This document shows positions 34,843 to 42,765 of a DNA stretch of 64,000 bases, in pieces. The notes under the pieces are model-generated. The model saw only the letters and a list, made by a program, of their open reading frames with translations. It was not told the DNA's origin and did no database searches. The first letter of the stretch is position 1; each line of letters opens with the position of its first letter. This DNA is from Bacteroides gallinarum DSM 18171 = JCM 13658 (GTDB lineage: Bacteria; Bacteroidota; Bacteroidia; Bacteroidales; Bacteroidaceae), in NCBI RefSeq assembly GCF_000374365.1, contig NZ_KB894122.1, forward strand, positions 1 through 64,000, given 5' to 3'. Position numbers and translations under genes: made by a program.

Positions 34843-35987
34843 GTGTTTATTAGCACAACACTCAGAGCTGCCTGTCTGATTGTTTCCGCAACAGTATATC
34901 CCACAGGAGCTTCACAGAGAATGGTGACTTGATATTATAGTTCTTGCATTTGTAGATTTCTGCATGCAAGATATACGAAGAAATTCAGAAAAAAGAATCA
35001 GCAACTTTCTTTTTTCTAAGAATTCAGTTCAAGAGGCCGTATCAGTAATCAATTCCCGCCAATACAATCTCCTCACAATTTATCGTGGGCACTTCCCTTG
35101 CCAACAGTTTTCGGCATATTTCGATTAAATCTGACACAAAAGTGTTTTTGCAGACTATTTTAATCCTGTATTATCTTCTTGTTATATTATTTCTTGGACT
35201 AAACAGATTGGCTATTTTCCGACTTTGGAGGAAAATTCCCCGACCGTGAGGGAGGGCAAGTTGGTTTCGGTCGGACAAAAATATTTTTGTCGGACTGAAA
35301 CACAACTTGCTATTACCTTTGTGGTAATAAGAGCCAGTTCTCCATTTCATGTCGAACAGTCTCATCGCAACCTGTTGGTTATGGTTTTGATAGAATTGAT
35401 ATATTATAAGCGGCTACGGGGTGAACAGAACAACTTGTCAGGTTCATGGTCTATCACAACATTTGTCCCTGTATTCGGCTTAGAAAGTGTACTATATAAC
35501 GAGCGATTGCGTGACTTATGGCGACGAATAATGCCATGTGGTGACAGCCCGGCTTAAAAAAGGCCATGGAATAGGGCAATTTCCCTACTTTTAGCCATCG
35601 GATAATGACGTTTCATCCCGTCAGGATGCTGTGATAGCTCACTTTTAGCGGAATGACATATCCTTATGTTTTTATGTTAAGGAAATAATGTGTCGGCATG
35701 TCAAGAGAAGAACCGGATAATATGATGACAGAAAAAAGGTTTATTGCCACCAGAGCGGATGGTGGCAGGGTATCGGTGGACTACAGTTATGGCATGTTAT
35801 TCTGTTGCCCGGTTCCGATGTTGTTACCTTATCCCCCGAACAGCGGATTGCTTCCAGACCCCAAGGCAATATGCAATCGCTGTAACAACCGGGCGAGGTA
35901 TTCGGATAAAGGTATGTTATTGGAAAGAAAGGGTAACGGGGTATATATATATAATCCATTGCAGGTAACTTCTGAATATTCTCCCAT
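34843..35987. other. Region with no convincing gene
   Basis: About 1.1 kb. Open frames at 35225-35557 and 35698-36060 (plus) lack recognisable domains; the second runs through the terminator of the minus-strand operon, so I do not call it. A 55-bp palindrome at 35256-35310 followed by TACCTTTG (35313-35320) is the most structured part. A small RNA or short peptide downstream of this box cannot be excluded. Confidence 0.45.
35256..35310. repeat. 55-bp palindrome before a promoter-like box
   Basis: GCAAGTTG at 35256-35263 pairs with CAACTTGC at 35303-35310, and GACAAAAATA with TATTTTTGTC sits at the centre. A perfect TAnnTTTG match follows after two bases, and TATTACC/GGTAATA forms a second small hairpin at 35311-35329. 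It could be an operator. Confidence 0.55.
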
Positions 35988-36025
35988 AAAAAAGGATATC
36001 CGGTCGGTTTTGTCTTCGGATATCC
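35988..36025 (-). terminator. Intrinsic terminator of the sigma-like operon
   Basis: On the minus strand GGATATCCG and CGGATATCC form a 9-bp stem followed by TTTTTT, 28 bases after the stop of the 36053 gene. Confidence 0.85.
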
Positions 36026-36052
36026 CTTGTGCATTCAGTTCTTTCGTCTGTA

Positions 36053-36445
36053 TTATCTGAGAATCGGATTGGAAAGCAATATCTTGTAATAAACCACCCC
36101 GCCAGCCTCCATCGGTGTCTTCGCTATCATGAACTGTACGCTTTTTCTGTCCACCTTTGCCTGCCGCATGAGCCTTTGCACGATAAATCCTGCTGAGAAC
36201 CTTGCGCATCTTCTGTCCTTCCATACGATGAACCCTCCGTTGTCGTCATCCCGGCAGATGTACCAGTCGCCCGTTTCGTCATCGTGTGCGAAGTTCACCC
36301 TTCCACCGCCGAGAATCCCCAGCTCGATGGACATAGTCTTGGACAGGTATACGGTTCCCCTGCTGTCCATGTTAATGGTCCGCTTCCCGTTGTATATGAC
36401 TTCCTGCGGACGCGAATTTTCCCTGTTATATACTATCAGTGCCAT
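36053..36445 (-). CDS. Hypothetical protein downstream of the sigma-like gene
   Basis: From the Met at 36445 (ALIVYNRENSRPQEVIYNGKR) the protein has 130 residues. It shows beta-rich segments (TINMDSRGTVYLSKTMSIELGILGGGRVNFAHDDETGDWYI) and a basic helix (GFIVQRLMRQAKVDRKS). I do not recognise the family. The frame is open further upstream but would overlap the sigma-like gene; this start leaves 32 bases between. A shared strong terminator follows, so the two form an operon. Confidence 0.65.
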   Translation of the reverse strand: MALIVYNRENSRPQEVIYNGKRTINMDSRGTVYLSKTMSIELGILGGGRVNFAHDDETGDWYICRDDDNGGFIVWKDRRCARFSAGFIVQRLMRQAKVDRKSVQFMIAKTPMEAGGVVYYKILLSNPILR

Positions 36446-36477
36446 AATATTACTTTTATATCGGTTAAAACAATCCT

Positions 36478-37065
36478 TCAATACATGAAATTCTCTACTG
36501 CCAGCATCTGGCTTCTCCAGACGAAACTGTTGTGGGTACGTACCGCCTCCATAATCCTGCATACTTTCTGTGATATGGCTGATGCCGATATGCCCATGTA
36601 TTCCGCCAGCGCCTTGAGGGGGAATTGCGCCTCGTAGAACCTGAGCATGAACATCCGGTATTCCTCGTATGAGAACTTCTGGCGGATGAAGCGTAGAATA
36701 TCCTTTACCAGTCTTTCACAGCCGTTCAGGTCGTCTTCTGAAATGAACTCGGCCTCTTTCCCGCATCTGAGGAAGAAGTCGTCTTCGGGATGGGTGTACC
36801 TGTTCTCCTTCCTGATTTTCACCAGTGCCGCCTTCCTGTAGCATCCGATGAAGTACGCTTCATAGTCCGCAATCTCTTTTCCCGGTGACATTACCTGTTT
36901 CCTTACAAAAAGATAGGTGTCGTGGAAATTGTCTTCGTCCAGCATACCATATTTCCGTAGAGAGATTCTCAGTTTGTTGTAGGATTTTGTGAACCATTCA
37001 TTGAAGAGTCTTTCCTTTTCTGTGCTTTTGTCTGCCATATCCATATATTTTTTTGAGTTATACAT
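36478..37065 (-). CDS. Sigma-70-like (ECF-type) factor or related HTH protein
   Basis: A 195-residue protein (186 if the Met at 37038 is used, which lies better clear of the hairpin GCCTAC/GTAGGC at 37069-37084). The N-terminal half (RLFNEWFTKSYNKLRISLRKYGMLDEDNFHDTYLFVRKQ) resembles sigma region 2. The C-terminal half (YEEYRMFMLRFYEAQFPLKALAEYMGISASAISQKVCRIMEAVR) has the region 4 helix-turn-helix. Length and plan fit small Bacteroides sigma factors. No anti-sigma gene is adjacent. Target promoters are unknown. Confidence 0.7.
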   Translation of the reverse strand: MYNSKKYMDMADKSTEKERLFNEWFTKSYNKLRISLRKYGMLDEDNFHDTYLFVRKQVMSPGKEIADYEAYFIGCYRKAALVKIRKENRYTHPEDDFFLRCGKEAEFISEDDLNGCERLVKDILRFIRQKFSYEEYRMFMLRFYEAQFPLKALAEYMGISASAISQKVCRIMEAVRTHNSFVWRSQMLAVENFMY

Positions 37066-37120
37066 CGCCTACGCGGGTAGGCATTCTTATTTCTTGTGCT
37101 TTTTTTCAGTTTGTTTTTCG

Positions 37121-37228
37121 GCGGTTTCCGACAAGGCTTGCACGTGAAAAAATACGCTCACGCTCCTGCGTGAGGAAGATTTTTTCACGTGCAACCAGCC
37201 CGCAGGGCTGCCTTGCGGAACCGGCCTG
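37121..37228. repeat. Compound inverted repeat
   Basis: The inner palindrome 37138-37194 (TTGCACGTGAAAAAAT with its complement, apex CTCACGC/GCGTGAG) is extended by GGTTTCCGACAAGGC on the left and GCCTTGCGGAACC on the right. The right arm carries an extra small hairpin (AGCCC/GGGCT). It shares the TTGCACG...CCTCACGC-type core with the repeat at 14072-14235. The 37229-37500 stretch shows no gene apart from a small ACACCCTGAGGGTGT hairpin. Confidence 0.65.
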
Positions 37229-37500
37229 AAAAACAACTATTTTTGCTGCAAGAAATGAGGATGACAACAGGAAGGCTTATCCTTGTGATTTATCTGATTC
37301 CCTTTGTTTATATTTTTTGTCACTTGTTATTTGGCTAATTGGAAAAAATAGCTTATCTTTGGACTCGTTAAGCGAAACAAATAGTTGCAGGACTATGAAA
37401 TAAGATAAGTTCTTAAACATGGGACTTTTATTGAAATACACTCGCAAATCGTTGATTATTAACTGAAATGAAATATAGTTCGACACCCTGAGGGTGTACT

Positions 37501-37532
37501 AAAAAAGGAACAACTCACGTTGTTCCTTTTTT
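37501..37532 (-). terminator. Terminator of the phosphoethanolamine transferase gene
   Basis: AAAAAAGGAACAA and TTGTTCCTTTTTT form a symmetric hairpin directly after the minus-strand stop, with a T-run. Confidence 0.85.
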
Positions 37533-37537
37533 AGTAT

Positions 37538-39244
37538 TTACCGGTATGATATTCCTTTCTTTTGCAGCATCTCGAAATCTTCTTCGCGCATTCCTATATC
37601 GTCCAGCGGGCGGGCTTCGTTGTGGTCGTTAAGATATACCCTGGGCTTTTCGGTAAACAGGATGCTCGTAACGGACAATGAATCGTTCCGGTACGGTGTT
37701 TCCACTCCTCCTAATTCCAGCATGGTGTGGAAGAAAGACGCGCTGGACGAGATGTTCTTCTGCCTGTTGCTTTCGGCATTCTGCATAAGAGCCGGATAGT
37801 TGCGCCGGTAGCTGTCGGACATCCATATCAGGAAAGGCACGTGTATCTGGTAATACGACGGAACGGGCGATGCGTGCAGGAAAAGATGACGGTCGTCATC
37901 GAAAATATCCTCTCCGTGATCGGAGGTATAAAGCATTGCCGCATCTGCGTCTTGTTCTTGCAGCATTCGGATGAGACGTGTCAGGAAGCCGTCCGTATAG
38001 CGTATGGAATTATCGTAGGCGTTTATCAGGTTATCCTTATATTTCACTTCGGCATCCACCGGAAAGTCTGGCAGAAAGAAGGCATCTTCCGAAGGATAAC
38101 GTTCCCGGTAGTTGAAATGCGAGCCGTAGGTGTGGAGTACGATAAACTGCTTGGTAGCACCTTTCGCCAGTTCGCCAGCCACCGACTTCAAAAGCTCGTC
38201 GTCGGAGGGGTTGTAGCCGGAGTCTCTTGTATCTTCTTTAATGAAATCGTATGTATCGGCTTCCTTTCCGAAGAAATCGATGAAAGAGTGGTTATAGCGC
38301 TGGTTGGAGAAAAAAGCCGTCCGGTAACCCGCTTCCTTGAATGCCGTGATAATCCCCTTCTGCCGGTAAATGGAATTGAAATCGTGTGCAGAAACCGGAG
38401 ACATCAGCATCGGTACGCTTTTGTGCGTAGTGTTGGACTCCGTCAGTACGTGGCGGAAGGCCGTCAGCCCCTCTACCGCCGACAGGCCGGGGTTCGTTTC
38501 GCGGTCATAGCCGTAAATCGTCCAGTTGGCGGCACGGGATGTTTCGCCGATTACCATAACGTAGACTTCCTTATGCTCTTTCGGGCGGACGGCTTTTGCC
38601 TGGAAGGTGAAGTCTTTCGAAGTGCTTGCATAATTCTGCGTCTGTGCAGTGCGCTGAAAGGCGAGTGCGATGTTGTAACATACATTTGCCGGGTACAAAT
38701 CCGATTTCAGTTCGTAGCGGAAATCGAGCAGGTACGCAGCTCCTAACGAAAGGATGCCGGCAGCGAGTGCTATCCGGGCGTGCTTGCGTTCCCGGAGGAT
38801 AAAGGTTTCCGGTAACTTCCGTTTCTTGACGACAGATACCGTGGCCAGTACCAGTGCCGGAATATACAGCAGCACTACCATGATAATGGCGGGTATCAGG
38901 TTATCCAGCAACTCCAAAGCCTCGCTGGAATTGGTAGTCACCAGGTTAAGGAACATGTCTACTGCGATAATGGACTGGCCGAAAAGGTATAACAGTACAA
39001 TCTGGAACGCCCCGAAGAAAAGGAACGGAAACAATATCCAGAAAGTCCTACCGCAGTTTTTCGACCAACTCATTATCGCATAATATACGGAGAAGGGCAG
39101 CAGTACATTACATACCTTTGCCACTGCCGGCATCGGCTCCGTAAAGCATAGTACGATATTGGGTACTATCAGAATTGCCAGGAACAGGTAAAAGAGGTTC
39201 TCCTGGTTTTCAAACCATTTCTTAATCTCTCTAAAAAGCTTCAT
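37538..39244 (-). CDS. Phosphoethanolamine transferase (EptA-like, alkaline phosphatase fold)
   Basis: From the Met at 39244 the protein has 568 residues: five membrane helices in the first about 200, then a periplasmic sulfatase/alkaline-phosphatase domain. Metal and nucleophile motifs are visible: VMVIGETSRAANWTIYGY, ESNTTHKSVPMLM (catalytic Thr), HTYGSHFNYRERYP, and MLYTSDHGEDIFDD. It would move phosphoethanolamine from phosphatidylethanolamine to an envelope glycolipid, most likely lipid A, as known in Bacteroides. The upstream frame extends to 39280 but overlaps the outer-membrane protein gene further; 14 bases of overlap remain with this start, implying coupling. Confidence 0.88.
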   Translation of the reverse strand: MKLFREIKKWFENQENLFYLFLAILIVPNIVLCFTEPMPAVAKVCNVLLPFSVYYAIMSWSKNCGRTFWILFPFLFFGAFQIVLLYLFGQSIIAVDMFLNLVTTNSSEALELLDNLIPAIIMVVLLYIPALVLATVSVVKKRKLPETFILRERKHARIALAAGILSLGAAYLLDFRYELKSDLYPANVCYNIALAFQRTAQTQNYASTSKDFTFQAKAVRPKEHKEVYVMVIGETSRAANWTIYGYDRETNPGLSAVEGLTAFRHVLTESNTTHKSVPMLMSPVSAHDFNSIYRQKGIITAFKEAGYRTAFFSNQRYNHSFIDFFGKEADTYDFIKEDTRDSGYNPSDDELLKSVAGELAKGATKQFIVLHTYGSHFNYRERYPSEDAFFLPDFPVDAEVKYKDNLINAYDNSIRYTDGFLTRLIRMLQEQDADAAMLYTSDHGEDIFDDDRHLFLHASPVPSYYQIHVPFLIWMSDSYRRNYPALMQNAESNRQKNISSSASFFHTMLELGGVETPYRNDSLSVTSILFTEKPRVYLNDHNEARPLDDIGMREEDFEMLQKKGISYR

Positions 39245-40424
39245 TGATATTGAATATAAATCCGGTCTGGTGTTTGCCAAACCCTAAATCCAAACGTACG
39301 TTCACTCTCTTTTTAAACTCCCAGCGATAGCCTACGCCATAGTTCGGGAGGACACGCTTTATATCGAACCCGGAGAGTTTCGGGAAAACAGTCCCCGCTC
39401 CTACCCATACCGCCACTCCGTTCCGCTTCCATACATGCTGGCGAAGCTCTATCTGTACATCCATAGCACATTTGTCCCGGTAGCGCCCTTCGTAATAACC
39501 GCGCATGGAGTACGAACTGCCCAATGTAGCCAACAGCCCCCAGGGAGGATTGCCGTAGTTCAGCAAGGTATGGAACTGCCCTGCCAGTACGCCGCCTTTC
39601 CATACCGTATGGTAATACCTCGTATCCAGCTCCGTACTGCTGAAGGCATATTCGTTGCCTAAAAAGGCGGGGCTGAAACGCTGGTCTATTCTCAGGTAAT
39701 ATCCCCGGTATGCGTTCGTCAGGAAGTCGCGCGAGTCATAAAGCAGCGAGAAGCCCAGGCTAAGGTTCTTTGTACGCGCCTCCATGCCTTCCCACAGCTC
39801 CGGCTTCTCGAAATCGTGTCCATATACGTAATCGAAAACGACCATGGGACCTATATAGAAATTACGTGCCAGCCGGAACATGAAGTCCACTTTCATTTGT
39901 GCCTGAAAGCGGTCGTAGTCGCTTTCGTTGTCGTCATTGGCTCCGTTGTCATACCCTTTTCCCCAATATAAGCTCGGAAAGGAGTAGAAATACAGGTTGT
40001 AGTTCAAACGGTATCTGTCCTGGGGGAACAGGTGCGTTCCGCGTACCCCCAATAAGTAGAAGCCTACCGTAGAGACATCTCCATACAGCGAAACGTTGGA
40101 AGGCGGAAGAACCGTATCATTCCGGTCGGAACGGTAAAGCCCGGCCGCCACTAATCCCAGCCCCAGCTTGGTGTCACTGGAATAATGAGGCCCTCCGATA
40201 ATGCTGAAGTCGAACTTTTTGTTCTTTTTTTCTTTATTGGCATCGTTGAAGTAGTCCAGGAATTTCTTGAAAAAGCTCCTTTTCGCAGGAACGGAATCGG
40301 AGGCTACGGCAGCATCCGTACCTGCCGGAATATCGGCCTCTGCCGAACGTGTCTGTGCATGGACAGTAGTTACAGTCATCAGCAGAATTAATGAGGATAG
40401 CCATCCTTTTAGTTTTGTGTTCAT
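39231..40424 (-). CDS. BamA/TamA-type outer-membrane beta-barrel protein
   Basis: A 397-residue protein with a signal peptide (SLILLMTVTTVHAQ) and a barrel with the D15/surface antigen pattern: IIGGPHYSSDTKLGLGLVAAGLYR, LSLGFSLLYDSRDFLTNAYRGYYLRI, SYSMRGYYEGRYRDKCAMDVQIELRQHVW and a terminal aromatic Phe after IFNINEAF. No POTRA domains are present, so it is a short barrel (like patatin-linked or MSMEG-type single barrels) rather than BamA itself. It shares an operon with the phosphoethanolamine transferase. Role unknown. Confidence 0.82.
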   Translation of the reverse strand: MNTKLKGWLSSLILLMTVTTVHAQTRSAEADIPAGTDAAVASDSVPAKRSFFKKFLDYFNDANKEKKNKKFDFSIIGGPHYSSDTKLGLGLVAAGLYRSDRNDTVLPPSNVSLYGDVSTVGFYLLGVRGTHLFPQDRYRLNYNLYFYSFPSLYWGKGYDNGANDDNESDYDRFQAQMKVDFMFRLARNFYIGPMVVFDYVYGHDFEKPELWEGMEARTKNLSLGFSLLYDSRDFLTNAYRGYYLRIDQRFSPAFLGNEYAFSSTELDTRYYHTVWKGGVLAGQFHTLLNYGNPPWGLLATLGSSYSMRGYYEGRYRDKCAMDVQIELRQHVWKRNGVAVWVGAGTVFPKLSGFDIKRVLPNYGVGYRWEFKKRVNVRLDLGFGKHQTGFIFNINEAF

Positions 40425-40618
40425 TCTCTGTCGGTAAGAAAACTTCAGGCAAAGTTAGTTGTAAATTATCCATGTTACAACAATGTTTCAAGGCTTTTTG
40501 TTTCCGTTTCTTCTTATTTAGTGTCTATAAATTCCTTTGGTCGTTTTAAGCCGGCCGCCGGCAGAACATTCTTACATTCCCTGCGTTCTTATATAATGAA
40601 CAAAGAACAACTCGAAAT

Positions 40619-41905
40619 ATGAAAACAGCAATGGATATTCCCGATAAGGAGGGACGCAAACGACTGGTTATTGTGGGCGGAGGTTTCGGCGGGCTGAAAC
40701 TGGCAAGAAAGCTGAAAGGCGACAAATTCCAGGTCGTTTTACTGGATAAGAACAATCACCATATCTTTCAGCCCCTGCTCTACCAGGTAGCTACGGCGGG
40801 TATCGAACCGAGCGCCGTATCCTTTCCCTACCGTAAAATCTTTAAGAAGAGGACTCATTTCCATATACGTATCTGTGAGGCGCAGCGTGTAATTCCGGAG
40901 AATAACCTGCTGGAAACCTCTATCGGTGTGCTGGCCTATGATTACCTGGTGATTGCTACCGGGTGCGACACGAATTATTTCGGCAATGACGGCATAGCCA
41001 GGCAAACAATGGCGTTGAAGAATACCTCGGAAGCCCTATACAACCGTAACCGGATTATAGACAGCTTCGAACAAGCCCAGAATACCGGAAACGAAGAAAG
41101 GCGCAGGCGCCTGATGACTTTTGCCATAGTAGGCGGCGGAGCCACGGGTATAGAACTGGCGGGCGCTTTGGCGGAGATGCGGAAGTTTGTCTTGCCGCAG
41201 GACTATCCCGACTTGAATATGGATGAAATGCGTATTATCCTGATAGACGGTTCTTCCCGGCTTCTATCGGCTTTCTCGGAAAAGTCCTCCCGGGAAGTGG
41301 CGGAATATCTGAAAAGCCGGAATGTGGAAATCAAGCTGGATGTACGTGTCGTTAATTACGGGAACAATAAGCTGGTGTTGAGCGACGGACAGGCAATCGA
41401 CACCGAAAACGTATTCTGGGTAGCCGGTGTAAAGGCGAATAGCCTGCAAGGTTTCCCCTCCGAAGCATACGGAGCGGGAAACCGCTTGAAAGTGGACGGC
41501 TACAACCGTTTGCACGGATATTCCGACATCTTCGCTATCGGCGATACGGCACTGATGACTTCCGACGCTTTTCCTAAAGGACATCCCCAAGTGGTGCAAC
41601 CCGCCATTCAGCAAGCGAAAAATCTAATAAAGAACTTACAGCGTATGGAACAAGGGCGGCCTTTATCTCCTTTTATATATCGCAATAAAGGCTCTATGGC
41701 CACTATCGGGCGCAATCATGCGGTGGTAGAACTGAAAAACCTGCGCTTCGGCGGTTTTCCGGCATGGGCGGTGTGGCTATTTATCCACCTTATGAGCATT
41801 GTAGGCGTAAAGAACCGTCTGTTCATATTTATGGACTGGATGTGGAGTTACTTTACATACGACCCGTCACTGCGGATTATCATCAAGCCGTTGAAACGGG
41901 AATAG
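40619..41905 (+). CDS. ndh: Type II NADH dehydrogenase (NDH-2)
   Basis: A 428-residue flavoprotein that passes electrons from NADH to quinone at the membrane without pumping protons. The FAD-binding VIVGGGFGGLKLARKL lies at the start, the NADH-binding FAIVGGGATGIELAGALAEM at about 170-190, and the second FAD contact IFAIGDTAL at about 305. The C-terminus (AWAVWLFIHLMSIVGVKNRLFIFMDWMWSYFTYD) is an amphipathic or membrane segment. The family's length is normal. Expressed alone, divergent from the outer-membrane operon. Confidence 0.92.
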   Translation: MKTAMDIPDKEGRKRLVIVGGGFGGLKLARKLKGDKFQVVLLDKNNHHIFQPLLYQVATAGIEPSAVSFPYRKIFKKRTHFHIRICEAQRVIPENNLLETSIGVLAYDYLVIATGCDTNYFGNDGIARQTMALKNTSEALYNRNRIIDSFEQAQNTGNEERRRRLMTFAIVGGGATGIELAGALAEMRKFVLPQDYPDLNMDEMRIILIDGSSRLLSAFSEKSSREVAEYLKSRNVEIKLDVRVVNYGNNKLVLSDGQAIDTENVFWVAGVKANSLQGFPSEAYGAGNRLKVDGYNRLHGYSDIFAIGDTALMTSDAFPKGHPQVVQPAIQQAKNLIKNLQRMEQGRPLSPFIYRNKGSMATIGRNHAVVELKNLRFGGFPAWAVWLFIHLMSIVGVKNRLFIFMDWMWSYFTYDPSLRIIIKPLKRE

Positions 41906-42013
41906 GCATTTGCTCTACCTTTGAGGCAGGGCAGTAAGATTTCCGAATCGCTTTCTCACAAATAGAGGCGGATAGACGCCGTTGTCTTACAAAGTGTAGA
42001 TTTTTGCGGCATT

Positions 42014-42045
42014 TTTGCGTTTTTTTATAAAAATGATTATATTTG
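42014..42045 (+). promoter_or_regulatory. Promoter of the DUF3332 gene
   Basis: TTTG at 42014-42017 and TATATTTG at 42038-42045 with 20 bases between, 61 bases before the start. Confidence 0.6.
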
Positions 42046-42106
42046 CACTAACCTAAAAGAGAATAATAGGATATTATTTTATATAAACACGGTAAAATAA
42101 AAGAAA

Positions 42107-42667
42107 ATGATTATGAAAAAGTTCAATTTGAAATTGGCTGCAACTGTAATGGTATGCGGCGCTTTTCTTTTCAGTTCATGTATCGGTTCTTTCGGGTTGC
42201 ACAGCAAGCTGGTGAATTGGAACGAGAGCATCGGTAACAAGTTTGTCAACGAACTCGTTTACCTTGCATTCAACATCATTCCGGTGTACGGCGTATGCTA
42301 CCTGGCAGACGCGTTGGTTATCAACTCTATCGAGTTCTGGAGCGGCAGCAACCCTATGGCAAGCATCGGTGATGTAAAGAAGGTAAAGGGTGAAAACGGC
42401 GACTATCTGGTAGAAACTCTCGAAAACGGTTACTCTATCACCAAAGAAGGCGAAACCGCATCTATGGAGTTAATCTACGACAAGGACTTGAATACCTGGA
42501 ATGTCGTAGCCGACGGTGTAAGCACCGAACTTTTACAGATGAACAACGACGGTACTGCACAGATGACTTTACCCAACGGCGAGGACATGACCGTTACCCT
42601 GGATGCCCAGGGAGTATCCACCGCACGTCAGGCAACTATGGTCAATACCTACTATGCAGCACGTTGA
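42107..42667 (+). CDS. DUF3332 lipoprotein
   Basis: A 186-residue protein (the Met at 42113 is equally possible) with a lipoprotein signal (LAATVMVCGAFLFSSC, Cys about 24), then GSFGLHSKLVNWNESIGNKFVNELVYLAFNIIPVYGVCYLADALVINSIEFWSGSNP, which is the recognisable DUF3332 core with one membrane-associated helix. The C-terminal about 100 residues are beta-rich. Function unknown; probably in the outer membrane or periplasm. Confidence 0.85.
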   Translation: MIMKKFNLKLAATVMVCGAFLFSSCIGSFGLHSKLVNWNESIGNKFVNELVYLAFNIIPVYGVCYLADALVINSIEFWSGSNPMASIGDVKKVKGENGDYLVETLENGYSITKEGETASMELIYDKDLNTWNVVADGVSTELLQMNNDGTAQMTLPNGEDMTVTLDAQGVSTARQATMVNTYYAAR

Positions 42668-42700
42668 GCATTAAGCAACACGCTAAGTATTAAGATTTGA

Positions 42701-42755
42701 AAATTAAAGACTGAAGGCTACGCAGTTCGGACGAACAGGGCGTAGCCTTTAATTT
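42701..42755. terminator. Bidirectional terminator
   Basis: AAATTAAAG...GGCTACGC pairs with GCGTAGCCTTTAATTT between the convergent DUF3332 and TamL genes, with T-runs on both strands. Confidence 0.85.
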
Positions 42756-42765
42756 TTCAGCTCTT

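Noticed and set aside
35225-35557. 110-codon plus-strand frame
   Set aside because: Its first third is the translation of a DNA palindrome and a promoter box; a shorter protein inside is possible but unsupported.
35698-36060. 120-codon plus-strand frame
   Set aside because: It runs through the terminator of the minus-strand sigma-like operon and shows no recognisable domain or promoter.
39244-39280. Upstream extension of the phosphoethanolamine transferase
   Set aside because: The extra 12 residues are hydrophilic and lie entirely within the end of the preceding gene; the Met at 39244 gives the normal N-terminus before the first membrane helices.
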